Shown: in pieces, positions 33,830 to 45,551 of the stretch
How the letters are laid out: each line of letters begins with the position of its first letter
How positions within the stretch are numbered: the stretch's first letter is position 1
Assembly: GCA_029168955.1 (NCBI GenBank)
Contig: JAPDOI010000185.1
Span: forward strand, 521,001 to 585,000
Length of the DNA stretch: 64,000 nt
From: Aplectana chamaeleonis
Lineage: Eukaryota > Nematoda > Chromadorea > Rhabditida > Cosmocercidae
Direction: 5' to 3'
Program-made: the position numbers and the translations under genes
Notes under the pieces: model-generated
Databases searched by the model: none
The model's input: only the letters and a program-made list of their open reading frames with translations
Told to the model about the DNA's origin: nothing

Positions 33830-34640
33830 AGATTTCGGGGCAGGGTTAGAGAAGAATCTGCTTTGAAGGACCATATTGTGAGTTGTCATGATCCTTCTGT
33901 TCGCTGAAGAAGGAATGTGTCCAGTTCTCAGCATTTGCGTCTTATTGAAAAGGTATAAAAAGGGTTTTTTATTGAAGGGGTTAAGGAAGATTTCGTGGTC
34001 ACACCCTTCAGTTCTTTTTCAAGAGCCATTCAGTGTCATTTCTGAGATGTAGGGATGTTATGAAGTCGCGTGAAAGTTTAGAGGGACCGAGTGAGACAGA
34101 TTTCTCTACGCTGCTACGGGCAGGATCCTTTGAGCTGTAGCGCAAGAGAAAAGGTTGTACCTGATTGTTTGACATTTATTCTAAGGTCGAAATTTTGTGA
34201 GAAGGCTCTGAATATTTTACTTGAGCGATATTGGGAATCCAGTTTCCTCTTCAAGGTGGTGATTCCAGAAGTCCTCCAAGACCTCTTAACCATAACTCAA
34301 ATGACTGGAATGTTTCCAGGAAGCTGTCTCTACGACAACCTCTCGAGAGTTTCTGTGTGTTTCTGAACGGGCTTCGGTAAAAACCTTCAGAGCATTAAAA
34401 ATAACTTGGGCTAACTCCGGAACAGCCACGAAAAATCCTTTGAACAAAGTCAGATCCAAAGAAAATTAGATTTTGGAAACGCGATTTTTTTGCCAGGATT
34501 TAAGACCCCAGGGATTAAAGACGTTCTTGGTAATTTTTGAGAAAGGTTTTGGGATTTCGTCTTCAATATGTTAGTTTATAGTATACAATATGTTAGTTTG
34601 GTGTTTTTTGACTGGTTCATGAAATTTTCTCTGAAAACTT
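33830..34640. other. No confirmed gene
   Basis: This may contain upstream exons of the minus-strand gene at 33244-33820, but no phase-compatible donor was found. The + strand frame at 34091-34366 has no motif or splice support. Confidence 0.3.
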
Positions 34641-34645
34641 CTTAA

Positions 34646-35073
34646 AGGTATCGTACGCGCACAAAACCATATATTATTGTTTCGTGTTTTTGTATAGTTT
34701 GGCTTCCTAAGTGAACAAAAATGTCGAAAGAGCCCCCGAAAAACCTTCATTTTTTGGGAAAAACCAGCTTGAAAACACGGTGAAAATAAAATTGAATTTC
34801 GCGCCAAAATCGTTTAGGAGGTTTTTCTGCATTTCCAGAATTGGCCACTGCTATTTTTAATTGTTTTCCATGCTGTTTGACGGCCGCATCAACATTCTAT
34901 GAAAAGGTCCTATATGATCGACCCCACAGCAGTTTTCAGGTGGCCATAACTTATAAGGTGCCCATTTTCAGAACCTCAAGTTTCGTGGGTGGGGTCAGTT
35001 AGCTTTAGTTGTTTGATTGTACACAAAGATTGTACACAAAAAATGAAAGTGGTTTCCAGCGTGCACAACGGCT
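34646..35073. mobile_element. TTAA-MITE family D copy 1
   Basis: Flanked by TTAA (34642-34645) and TCAA (35074-35077). The ends are AGGTATCGTACGCGCAC and GCGTGCACAACGGCT. The interior is the inverted counterpart of the copy at 54185-54527 (shared CAGCAGTTTTCAGGTGGCCA-type block). Confidence 0.7.
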
Positions 35074-35225
35074 TCAAGTCACAATAATTGATTATGCTCA
35101 AAATATTTGAATAATATATTCTTTTTGATGTTATTGAATTCCAGCACGGTTAGGAGCAGAATCGAAGTTAATTATAATTCACACATTCCTGTCAATAATG
35201 GGTGATAACTTTGTGCTTCTGTTGA

Positions 35226-35672
35226 AGGCAGTGTTCACGTTGAATATCACACTCGAGTTCGACCCAAAAAAAAGGGTTGTTAGGTCATGAGGTCACTAAT
35301 AGTGAAGAAATAGCAAAAAAAAGGTTCAGAAAAAGCCAAAATAGCGGTTTCTAACTTACAGGGCGTGGATGAGCTTTGGGGCCCTGCTAGTTTCCAGCAA
35401 GCAAGCGCTAATGACGAAATGTGCGCGAATCGATCAGGCTAGACGCGGCAGAGTTGCTTTGCAAATTGCCATCGAAAACGTGCGCGACGCCAAAACGTCC
35501 GAATGGGAAAGGGCGGACCGGGATAAGCAGGCGTACAGGGATAACTGTCAAAGCCTTTTATAGATTGCTGGCCCGTTTTGGCTGCTTTCTTCCACCCCAT
35601 CCCCTCCAGCATCTGTCAGCTTAGTGTGTCACTCTGAAACCTCGAGAACGAGATTTATTGCGGATGCTGCCT
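35226..35672. mobile_element. TTAA-MITE family A copy 6
   Basis: Flanks are TTGA (35222-35225) and TTAA (35673-35676). The left end is AGGCAGTGTTCACGT and the right end GCGGATGCTGCCT. It is closest to the copy at 40191-40657. A further AGGCATTGTGAGCGC terminus starts directly at 35677, suggesting a second insertion at the same TTAA. Confidence 0.8.
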
Positions 35673-35679
35673 TTAAAGG

Positions 35680-36290
35680 CATTGTGAGCGCTGAAAACCA
35701 CACATAGTTTTCTGTGATTGAACCATTGGTCGGGCCCGCCTGAGAACTCAGTGAGAGTTTTGTGGGTCATCAATCCACTATTGTGAAGATATAGGAGGTC
35801 GAATGTACGAAATCTCGTCAAAAGTGGTCAGTCATCTAGCACGAGAAGAGGAGGGCCATGACATTCGCCAGTGACCCAGTATTGAAAATTCGTCACCTCC
35901 GGAAATCCTGACTTATTAACCTGCGTAGTGGAAGCTCCTTATTCTGAAATAATTTTTGGAAAGATCCTCTCATCTGATAAGTTTGAAGCAAAAAACACTT
36001 CTGACGTTTTGTACTGAGCTTACCGAATTAGAAGGAGGTTGTGAATTATTTGAGAGGTTTCGAAACGAGTTTTTTAAGGCGAGGGTTTTGTGGGGCCTTT
36101 TTCACTATTATGCTGTGCCTCGAGGGAGCCTGCGCAAAGACATGAACAATAAGACAAGGTTTTTTTCGCGTATGGGTTAATTATCCATAAACCCCTCACC
36201 TTTAGTTGAGGAACTATTTCCGCAGGGTGACCAACTAAAAAGAGGAAAGTGGCAAAGGCCAAATTGGTCATGCAGTCAAGCCAAAATCAC
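35680..36290. other. No recognised gene
   Basis: After the abutting terminus at 35677 the sequence is AT-rich with short frames only. The frame at 35956-36180 has no splice or motif support. Confidence 0.3.
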
Positions 36291-36299
36291 ACACCGGTC

Positions 36300-36552
36300 C
36301 CTGTTTTCCGCCGAAGTGTATCCTGAAAACACCGCTCCGAAATCGCGCGTGGTCATGCATACAGCTCCAGATCGGCACTGTTATTCCCACTGACATGATC
36401 GCGTCTGCAGTATATTCCTATGTGAATCTCTCGTAAGAGTCGCGCCATGTCGCCGATCGACTCTGTAGAGTCCTTTTGCGTGCGACTCAGGTACATAAGG
36501 TGAGCGGAAGCGTGTTGAGATCTGTGCTGTCGGAGGATTTGCGAATCTTCGC
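36300..36552 (+). promoter_or_regulatory. Promoter-like GC-rich segment before a first exon
   Basis: This is GC-richer than its flanks and carries no repeat terminus that I can see. It immediately precedes the first-exon candidate at 36553. No TATA box or CCAAT box was identified. The inference rests on position and composition. Confidence 0.3.
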
Positions 36553-36793
36553 ATGCTCGGCTGGCGATTCGGCCTCCGTCAGCTGTGCCCGGCGGTCGCA
36601 GTTCGTTCCCACTTGCTGGCCCGGATGCAGGAGGTGCGGTCAGACGACGTATTCACCGCCGATTGTGACATCTCTGCCTCGTTTACACTTCCCTCTGTCG
36701 CCTCCCTCTCTCTGAAGCCCTCTGTCAGCAGTCCACCTCCATTGGAAGATAATGACTATGAGGTGGAGGAGGAGGACGACCTTTCGGTCTCCT
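36553..36793 (+). CDS. kin-1: PKA catalytic subunit, candidate long alternative first exon
   Basis: An ATG at 36553 opens 80 codons plus one T before a consensus GTGAGT donor at 36794; a second in-frame ATG at 36625 would give 56 codons (MQEVRSDDVFTADCDISAS...). I cannot choose between them. The tail is Ser/Pro-rich then strongly acidic (YEVEEEDDLSVS). The phase-1 end would join exon 2 at 47804 as TTC (Phe) before KEFLEKARED. Vertebrate PRKACB also uses several first exons joined at this same position, so a long variable N-terminus is plausible. It would add an acidic extension ahead of the kinase core. I do not recall a matching isoform. Confidence 0.55.
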
Positions 36794-36799
36794 GTGAGT

Positions 36800-37828
36800 C
36801 TGTGATTTTTCCGTCTTTTGCTAACCCAATAGACTTAGGGCTGATTTTCGTATTGAACTAGTTTTTTGGGTGCAACAATTTGTATATGTTCGATGTCTGC
36901 AAGGGTTTTGCGAGTTTGTGTGATGTTTTTTATGTCTCATTGCAGCATTAGGCGGCCTCTTTCTCATTCTCTCCGGTGCTTTCGAACAATCCACAGCTGC
37001 GATGATCGAATTATTCGATTTTTCCAAAGTGCGCCTGGCAGAGATGACTCTCATGTCAGATGATTGCACTAATTATTCTCGAACCATAGCCCGTGGCCTA
37101 GCACAAATCGACTAGCACGAAGAGCACGTGTGAAGTGACTGCCGACATCTCGCGTAAGAAGAACTTCGCATGGGAAATCCAGGACTCGTCTTGTTTCCCC
37201 GGGGCAGTTGTCAAAATCGATGCTACGTGGCGCACTCCTGCCGATTCGGCAACATTTAATCCTTTACGGATAGAAGACGAATTATGACAGACTGAGGTCT
37301 GGAATTTCCCTTGATGGGATTAAGAGCAATTCTTGAAGATCTCAATTTGCACTTCCCTGCAGGGAGCGCTCAAATCTGGGAAGCGTTCTTCAGCACCAGC
37401 TCGATCTGTACTAGCTTTGTCTGTGAATGGTAGACCTGCGTTGGGGTGAAAATATTATCTATTTGAGATATAGCTCGCAAAGGAAAATCATAAAATACAT
37501 GCATACATATGTACTGTACAGTTCATCAGTCTATTTTAAATTTCTTGAGAGACCTTTTTAGAGATAAATGAGTGGAGCTCCTCTAGATTTGTTCATGCGG
37601 GAAATTCTTATATAGATGACATGACCTTGAGAATCAATATTTTTTCTAAATTTTTGTCCTTATTCATCATATTAATTGGATTTTGTTGCAGCTTGGTGAG
37701 TGGACCTTCGCTTGGGTTTCCTACCGCTTTAAACTAGCAATAACTTTTAAACATTGGAGCTTTGCCTTTTCCGAGTAGGTTTATACATTTTACGGACTGG
37801 AGGCGATGTTTATTGAGACAATCTTGCT
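36800..37828. other. Intron, no further gene seen
   Basis: No repeat terminus or splice-supported frame was found. A M-G-N start (myristoylation-like, at 37170) was examined; it has no phase-1 donor. The rest is AT-rich. Confidence 0.35.
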
Positions 37829-37831
37829 TAA

Positions 37832-38327
37832 AGGCAGCAGACACGCTCGGAAAGTTGCTGAGATAACTACGCTACTGGGGTCGTATGGCCCCTAGTAGAA
37901 CGCTCGCGCCGTTGTAAGCGCCAAAAGCTAGTCAAAACTACTAAATTTGCGCAACGCAAGTCGAAAAATTTCGTCAGCTCCGCCCACGAGCTTTGATAAC
38001 CCCGCCCCCAGATACAAACTTGTCCAGATTGATTCTTCGAGTACGGTCACTCTGGCTGTTTTCTGATGCTTCCACTGAGGTGAGCGTTCTAGTATAGGCT
38101 GTAAGAGTCTATCGGCTTCGCCATCTCAACCGTTTTGTCGCTTATATTAACTGCTTCAACCGCGCGCAGTATAACTCGTCCATTTTTACACGCTAACAAC
38201 AGTAACCGTTATTCCTCCATTTGCATACTGTTTTCGTTGGTTTTTTCGTTAGTTTCCCATGATACCTTCTCCAAACATTCGATTTATGTCATAAAATCGA
38301 AACCATTCCTGAGCGTGTCTGCTGCCT
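37832..38327. mobile_element. TTAA-MITE family B copy 3
   Basis: TTAA flanks at 37828-37831 and 38328-38331. The ends are AGGCAGCAGACACGCTC and GAGCGTGTCTGCTGCCT. The interior is palindromic, with AGTAGAACGCTC mirrored by GAGCGTTCTAGTA. Confidence 0.85.
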
Positions 38328-38334
38328 TTAAGAA

Positions 38335-38960
38335 TTTTTTTCTCAATTTTAGCCATCAAAAAGCTACTTTTCGACGTTTCCTTCTGTCCCATAACGTTTC
38401 AGATATTCGGATTTTTCTCGGAGTAACACCCAAATTCACCCCGAAAACGTAATTTTTGAATTGAAAAATGTCCTAACACATGTGTTTTGCTTGAAAAAAA
38501 ATTAGCTGTAAATTGGAAGATATATGATGATTAGTTACACCATATTTACTCGCGCCGGAGACAGCGCTGATTGCTAGCAAAACACCTATCATAATTAGAA
38601 GTAGGATTGATAATTATGCATTCGTCGTCCCCACAATTAGCATTGTTTTCATTGATATTAGTCGTGTTTTCGAGGAATTCTGACCTTTTCACTCAGTTTC
38701 TCAGGATTTCCGCATTTTAAAAGTAAATCTTTCTATGCGCCCAATCAAACTCTCTCTATCGGGAGTGGATGAGGTTTAGTGTAAACAGACGCCAGTTTTA
38801 CATGCATATATTTTGGACCTAATATATTGTCCGTGTCATTCTATTAGAAAGCCGCAATCAGCGATTGGACGCGTATTCAATCGATCGATAGCCCTCTTCT
38901 CTTAGTTCTTCCATGTGCGAATTTTCCCGCAGAGCAGCGTCCTACGTGAAACCAACAGAC
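38335..38960. other. No recognised gene
   Basis: AT-rich sequence with no complete repeat ends. No frame here has splice or motif support. Confidence 0.3.
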
Positions 38961-38962
38961 CA

Positions 38963-39105
38963 TACAGTCGGCACGGATCACACTGATACTCTTAGTTTCG
39001 TATTGAAGGTTGGCGCGAACTCAGCGCACGTAAGTTATAACATGTGTGCACCGAGTTCGCGCCAACCGTTAATAGGGAACTAAAGTGCGCTCCGTGCAGA
39101 CTGTA
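38963..39105. mobile_element. Tc1-type MITE with GGTTGGCGC core, copy 2
   Basis: TACAGTCGGCACGGA is mirrored by TCCGTGCAGACTGTA. The core GGTTGGCGCGAACTC and its complement form the inner stem. TA plus CAGTC ends match the elements at 22034 and, decayed, 46433. Confidence 0.82.
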
Positions 39106-39207
39106 GCTGGCCCAGAAATGTCTGTATCCTCGGTGTAATTGGTCGAAGACAAAAACGTATAGACGCAGATTGGGGAGGCATTGAGACAACGCGCCACACG
39201 ACGAGAT

Positions 39208-39771
39208 TCATGACGACGTAGACTGCAAGAAAATGCACCGAAGTGATGAACAATTCTGCGTTGACATAGTCGTGTTTCAGTGAAAAAAAAAACAATATTG
39301 GTACGTCACGGGCACCTAAAGCCGCAAGTGATCTGCTGATAGTTTGCGCATTTGGCTGTTGACGTATAGTGAGAGAAGAACAGAGAATACAATATGTACT
39401 CACAATAGCTTTTTGTAGCTCACTGATAAAATCCCGAACTAGTTCAGGAAACTTCGGATGCTTGTCGCTTTCACGAATAGGATCTTTTTTTTGAAAAAAA
39501 GACATTAAGCTGGCTTCTTCAAGTTCCACCCAGTAATGCAAAATATTTAAAAATTTATTCTAATTTCACGGTGCTCCCTGAGCGATATGGCTTTTCTATT
39601 TTTATGGCTCGTGGCGTTTCAGAGAATGGACGAGGAACACGTTTTCCAAAAAAAGTTTACTTGGGATTACTTGGCGAACCACTCCTATCGCTGTTTTTAT
39701 ACTTCCATCGCGAATCGCAGCTTCGACATGCTTTGCGTACGAATCGATTTGCAACACGATCTCGTTCAATT
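39208..39771 (-). CDS. Candidate 3' end of a minus-strand gene (four exons)
   Basis: Exons read 39771-39671, 39559-39404, 39355-39305 and 39255-39208. Introns are 111, 48 and 49 nt; the last two are in the classic nematode size range and have GTGAGT and GTACCA donors with AACAG and CGCAG acceptors. The first three exons all end in phase 0. The frame contains helical-looking stretches (YAKHVEAAIRDGSIKTAIG; ELVRDFISELQKAI) and ends ...STSS then TGA. The first exon's acceptor (CTACAATAAG) is weak, and upstream exons were not found. I do not recognise the family. It lies antisense in the PKA intron, just upstream of a Tc1-type hairpin. Confidence 0.45.
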
Positions 39772-40190
39772 CTTATTGTAGTCATTCAATCGTGTCAAAT
39801 GATCATCGGACTCTGGAGGGAGGCTTTCACAGCATAGCATATGAATCTGGCTGTATTTTCAGGTTAGGGACAAGATCTTATTCAAGATTGTTACACGCAT
39901 CGGACCCCTTCTTGCCGATTTTCGCATTCCATTTTACAACAGTCGGCTCAAGATTGAAGCTTTGAGTATTCGAGTCATTGTTTGAATGCATTTTTCTTAA
40001 CTTTAAGATTGGAAATACACAATTTTCGATGTCAAACTTCTTTCGATTCCTCTTCCGGGGTTTCGAACGTGCTACTTAGAACTTTTTTTTTCAAAAAACG
40101 GCTCCTTGGATTTTTGAATAAGTACAGTGTCGATCATACATAGTATGTGTGGAAAAATTCTACAGTAGAGTTCTTGAAAGATCTGGTTCA

Positions 40191-40657
40191 AGGCAGTGTT
40201 CGCGATGAATATCCTATTCAAGTTCGACTCGAAAATGGGGTTGTTTGGTCGTGAGTCAACGATTAGTGGAGAAACAACGAAGAAAAGAGCTCAGAAAAAG
40301 CTAAAATACCGTTCTAACGTGCGCACAGATTCGGGGCGCGGATAAGCTTGCTTACGCGTTCTACTAGTTTCCGTAAGCGCGCGCTAATGGCGAAATGTGC
40401 GCGAACCGATCTGGCGAGACGTCGCGGAAGTGCTTGACAATTTGCAATCGAAAACGTGCGCGGCGCCACAAGCTCTACAGAATGGGGGGGACGAACTAAA
40501 CAGGCGTTCTGGGCTAACGAAATCTTCACTTCGTGTCCGTTTTTATGGATTTCTGGCCCGCTTTCGCTGCATTCATCGACCCTAACCGCTCCAGCAGCTG
40601 TAAGCGTAGTGTTAGACACTAAAAACTCGAAAACGAGATTTATCGTGAAAACTGCCT
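40191..40657. mobile_element. TTAA-MITE family A copy 7
   Basis: Flanked by TTCA (40187-40190) and TCAA (40658-40661). The ends are AGGCAGTGTTCGCGA and TCGTGAAAACTGCCT. It closely resembles the copy at 35226 (shared GCGCGCTAATGGCGAAATGT). Confidence 0.85.
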
Positions 40658-40704
40658 TCAAAGTCAACTCCTGAACGCCTTCAAAGTACATCAAAGGGCC
40701 GGTA

Positions 40705-41173
40705 CTACCGCTCGTATAATTTGGTCAGAAAGTGAGCGAGGTCGGGATTTTTGCGTCTTTTTTGTATAACTTGCTTCAAGCTTAACTTTGAGCGAAACTA
40801 GGGGGATATTAATGATCCAGGCGTTAAGGGCTATCCAATGGTGTACCCAGTGTCAGGGTTTTGTTGAGAACCATCGGAGTTTCGCAATCAATTAGCTCTC
40901 AAGATATGGTAGACACATGGAAACGTAGGCAGAGACGGTAGCGCCGCATTCTCCACGGTACCGTAATTACAAACCCTGCTGATTACGAAACTTCTATAGT
41001 TCTCAACGTAACCGCCACAAAGGTTAAACCATCGGGTAGCCCTTTACGCGTGGATCATGAATATCTCCCTAGTTTCACTCAAAGTTGAGTTTGAAGCGAG
41101 TTATACAAGAAAGACGAAAAGGATGCGAAAACCCGACCTCGCTCGCTTTCTGACCAAATCCTACGAGCGGTAT
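40705..41173. mobile_element. Palindromic element family R copy 2
   Basis: TACCGCTCGTATAATTTGGT mirrors ACCAAATCCTACGAGCGGTA. Arms of roughly 215 bp pair with few breaks (GAGCGAGGTCGGG against CCCGACCTCGCTC). It is the better-preserved copy of the element at 4461, and a lone end is seen near 63550-63610. Confidence 0.8.
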
Positions 41174-41179
41174 TGTAAG

Positions 41180-43150
41180 AATGCGACAAAAAGAAGTGAG
41201 TTTGGAGTTCAGAACTAGCGATGGCGTCTGGACAATTTAATTGTGTCATTGTGGTTGCAAAGCCTCCAAGAATTCTCATAGTATATTCATAGTCTGTAGG
41301 CAATTCAACTGCTAAAGCCAATAAAGCCAATTTCAGACAAAGGCCCTTGCGTGTCGAGGAAGAAAGTAATCATTCTGTGTACTCGAGTTAGTGATGTTTA
41401 GCAACTGTATCCTTTGCTTGAAACTCTTGAATGTTCATGCATCTTTTCGAGACAGGTTTCACTGCCTGCTCTGAAATGTGGGACTATATTTAGCCCAAGT
41501 TCTTATGCATAGTCGCGCGTCAGGCACCGCTGAATACTAGTTTTGTTTCGCCGATTAATACATCGGCAAACTCGCTGATGTCCGCTCTCTCCCCGCATTG
41601 ATGCAATACCGACACAACGGGTGTTTTCCATAGTTTTGACTATGACCAATGACTTCGTAGAATACCAAGGTGAACAGCGGGAGTGCACTTATATGTACCT
41701 CCCAAAATAGGCACAGAAGGGTGAATGAGGAGGAAAACCTGTCCATGCGAACTTTAATCTGTAAAAGAAGAATTCGAATCTAACTAGTGGTTTATGATGC
41801 TTACAACTTCAAAAGAGCTGGCAATGCACAAACTACATACATGCATATCCTCTAAGATATCGATTGAAGCGCCGCCCTGATTTTTTGATTTTAAAGTTCG
41901 ACCGCTACTCAAAACTTTCATTTCAAGTTGATAACATTGCCTTTTACTTGCAATGGCTTGTACTCGAGCCGATGGATGTATAGAGATGCGCCATAGAAGA
42001 CCCCGGATGGGGTGTTTGCATCGAACCAATATATCGAGATAATGCTGCTGGAACGCTTCTGAGACTCCATATAAGGCTGTTTACACGGTGCTTCATGAAT
42101 TTAGGGCAGATGGCAAGTTACAAGGGTTGGGTTCCCATCGGAATCTTTGGTTATCAGTTTTCTATGAGTCTTGCCCTTCATCCTGATTTCCTCCAGTGCA
42201 AAAGCTACGAGTGATAAAAGAAACAAGCCCGAGTCGACACGTCAACAAAATTTTCGCCGCCTAACTGCATTCGCAAGGGGTCGAGAGCGATTCCATGCAA
42301 ACCGTTCTGATCAGCGCAGAACTATCTTCGAGACAAGCGCAGCAGCTGAAAAAGGATTCCGAGGGTTGACGGTGTCTTTAGACGAGTTGCCAAAAATGAT
42401 TTTTGGAAGGACTGCTTTAGGTCACCAAGACTATGAATGGAAATTGATAGAAGAAGGAGTTTGAATAGAGTTTGAGGTTGCCAAAGAGCGCAGATTTCAA
42501 CGTAGCGGTCGATGTTACACACCTTCCAGTAGAGAATCTCATTCTTGAAACATTTTTGAATAATTGGTAGAAGAAGGATTGAAAATTTATCATTAATTTG
42601 CCTTTGCTTCCCTCAGCTTCATCTAAAGAAGTCACCTACAAGTAGAATCGCTGTAAATTCGGACAATGCTAGAGCGATTTTACCCCGAGCACATTTTTGG
42701 AAGGGTTTAAAAGGAGGTTAAGTTTGACCCAAAAGACGCAGCTCGTTATCTACGGTGCTTTCCGAAAAGCTACTAAAAATGAGTTGTTGCTTTGTTATTA
42801 GAAAGAAGTGAGTTCAATTGCTGCGCGTAGTGTTTTTTGAGAAGCTTCAACTCTAATATCTTCGAGAAAATTTTGCCTCCTTTTCTCAAGTAGGATATTT
42901 CCTTTATCTACGTAAGGATTTGGCGCTTCCTTCAACCGTTACCAAGCATGACGACGCTATTGCCCATGTCAAAACTGTTGAAACTGATTTTTCAGTTTTT
43001 TTTTGCAAAGCCAAACTCGGAAAATGTGTTTCCTTCAATTTTGTTCTATTCTGTTTCATTTTTATGTACAACCTGCATTCTATCTATGTATGTGTCTTGC
43101 CTTTCGCATTCTCTCACCACTCGAAGAAGGCGCCATTGATTTCTTTTCTT
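41180..43150. other. No confirmed gene
   Basis: Several short frames occur on both strands; the longest (42171-42464, +) lacks a splice or motif cue. No repeat termini with target duplications were found. Confidence 0.3.
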
Positions 43151-43157
43151 TACCAGG

Positions 43158-43263
43158 AAGGGACTACTCTCGCGGAGAATGCCCAATAAGTACAATCAAG
43201 AGTGAAGTCGAAAAAGATAGAAAGCAGTGCTCATCGAGAGAAGCCTCGAGTCTGAATGCCTGA
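43158..43263 (+). other. Possible terminal exon after TTTCTTTACCAG
   Basis: A good acceptor (CTTTTCTTTACCAG) is followed by a 106-nt open stretch (RDYSRGECPISTIKSEVEKD...) to a TGA at 43261. It is short and lacks a partner exon, so I list it only as a possibility. Confidence 0.2.
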
Positions 43264-43269
43264 AGCAGT

Positions 43270-44495
43270 TCAGAGAGTTCGTGTATGTCACCGCGTTGCA
43301 ATTTTGCTCCTGGCCACGGCACATATCTATCATGAATTCCTCCCCCCCCCTCCTTTCGAATTTGAACTCACACTGTTACGGTAGCTGCCTTGAGTATCTC
43401 AGTGAAAGATCACAACATTTGGATTGATGCCAGCCACATAAAATCCCTGGAACACATGCAACTTAATCTCATTAGAGCGTAGCTGTGGAACGAAGTGAAG
43501 ACAGGGTTAGAAGTAGTCCAAATGTTCCCCCAGGGAGAGCTCAGGACAAGCAGTCTCAACAGGATTCCTCAGAGTCCAGGAGTGCATTCACTCTCTGATT
43601 GCACTTGGTTCACTGTTTCGGTTCCCCCATCGTATATTTACATGCACTTGATAGATCTGATGTAAACTCGGGGAGGCCTCATGATTTACCTGCCGTTCGA
43701 TCTGGAGTGAGATCATTCAAACGTATTGCGAGAAAGAAGTTACTGTGTTTCTAACGGGAAGTTCGGTGATGGGATGGAGATCATGATGTATCAGCGATTC
43801 ATATCTGCGCTCAATCTGTACTTTACTAACTTGCTGTGTTTGTGTTTCTCACGTATGCGTTATGCATCGTATTTAATAAATAAATAAATGATTTGCACCC
43901 AGGGAGCATTACAGCTGAGCGCTACAAAAATACGAAAATTCAAAAAATTTGTGAGTTTGGAGAAGTTTGATCCTCGTGAGTGATCAATTCTAGGCTGTCA
44001 ATCCTACAACAAATCGCGGACTAGCGTATTTCTATTTGTGGAATGCGGAAAATTATGCTGACTTAACATTTCCAATGCGTCCGAAGACCCCATTTTCCCA
44101 CTCTCCGCTTCATTTTCGGTGTTTTTCAAAAAAAAAAGTGAAGGTGGGATGGGTAAGGCTCGACCAAAGCTGCAACTCCTCTGTGAGGATCGCATAGGGT
44201 GTCGCACCATCGGTCGGGAGGGGAGGCAGGTCTTCGCCAGGCCACCACGCAAAAATAGTTGATGCGCAGGAATTCAAAGAAGAAATTATTTTCAAAATTT
44301 AGAATTCACAGAGTTGTCAAATTTTGATAATTTTTTTATTCAGCTGAAGGTAAGGTCACACTGACCACTCACCAAGGGGACACACAGATTTTCAAGGTAG
44401 AGGAAGGGAATCGCACGAATTTCCAAATCTCGAGGGCGGGGTGCTACTCCACTCACGCTCCGTGTCTGTCCTGCCCTGTATCAGACAGCTGCAGT
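43270..44495. other. No confirmed gene; ATAAATAAATAAATGA tail
   Basis: AATAAATAAATAAATGA at 43874-43891 resembles the short tandem tail at the 3' end of RTE-type non-LTR retroposons, but I recognised no reverse-transcriptase frame upstream. It could equally be a cluster of polyadenylation signals. Confidence 0.3.
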
Positions 44496-44499
44496 TTCA

Positions 44500-44634
44500 G
44501 GAGACGTTTACACTTCTGCCGCCGAGAGGCGCGACGAAGTGCAATTTTTTAGTATTGATCGTGCCGCGCCGCCTGATCAATATCATGGGATCGCACTTCG
44601 GTGCGCCACTCGGCGGCGGAAGTATTAACGACGC
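44500..44634. mobile_element. TTA-type GC-rich palindrome family F copy 1
   Basis: GAGACGTTTACACTTCTGCC, then GCCGAGAGGCGCG, mirrors CTCGGCGGCGGAAGTATTAACGACGC. TTC(A) flanks both sides. It is the same family as the copies at 58220 and 58370. Confidence 0.75.
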
Positions 44635-44874
44635 TTCATACTCCTCATCCTTGTTTCGGTACTGATGAGTGAGTAGGGTGCGAATCCTCCAATACTGGTC
44701 ACAGTATGGACATAAAGCATTGATCTTGGCATCACTTTACGCCATTATTATGCTCTTGTCCTAACATTGTTTCATAGTCCGCCTCTTACTCACCAAAGCA
44801 TCGGTACCGAAATCTCTGGTAGTAGCAACGAGTACCGACTTGGACATAAGCATTGCGCGCCGCATCACATACAT

Positions 44875-45549
44875 TTGTAAAAACGGGGAGCATTTCTAAA
44901 CTTGGCAGAAAAGCGTTCGATGCATGTAAGTTTTAAATGGAAACGTTTTTGGATTTTGGAATTTTGGACTTTGCCGCGCGCGACGCGAAAACGTCGCGCG
45001 CGTCAAAGTGCTGCAAAACTTCGGGTAGTAGTTGTACAAGTAATAGAGGAGCATTCTACAGGTTTCCTTCGTGAATTAGATGAAATCGGGGCCTATCTCG
45101 GGATTTGTGGAGATGGATTTTTCGAAATCCTTCATTAAATACGCTCGGGAGCATCCTGAAAAGTCAGGCTTTTGTTGCGAACGCCCCAGACCGATAAATG
45201 AAGGATTTCGGAAATTTAATCTGCACAGATCCCGAGACAGCCCCACTTTCATATAATTCACGAAGGAAACGTAGAGATTGATCTTTTAGTATTACTGGTA
45301 CAAATTCTACTCAAAGTTTCGCCGCACTTTACTGCGCGCGACGTTTTTGTGAAACAACCGTAAAAACAATTTCACTCAAAAACAAAGCGATTTTAGGAAC
45401 CTTTGGTCCACAATACATATTATTATGTAGGAATTTGAGCTGTGAATATGATAGCGTTTTCAGAATCCAAAAACGTCTTCGTTCAAAAAAGTTACATGCA
45501 GCGGCCGCTTTTTTGCCAAGTTTGGCAAATGCTCCCCGTGTTTACAAAA
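44875..45549. mobile_element. Long foldback with CGGGGAGCATTT ends
   Basis: TTTGTAAAAACGGGGAGCAT mirrors ATGCTCCCCGTGTTTACAAA. GCGCGCGACG(C) blocks mirror across the element. A second pair of arms (TTTCCTTCGTGAATTA and TAATTCACGAAGGAAA) flanks the centre. 675 bp overall; no coding frame supported. Confidence 0.8.
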
Positions 45550-45551
45550 CT

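Noticed and set aside
37170..37260. M-G-N start that could be a myristoylated PKA first exon
   Set aside because: No phase-1 GT donor of reasonable strength follows, so it cannot join exon 2.
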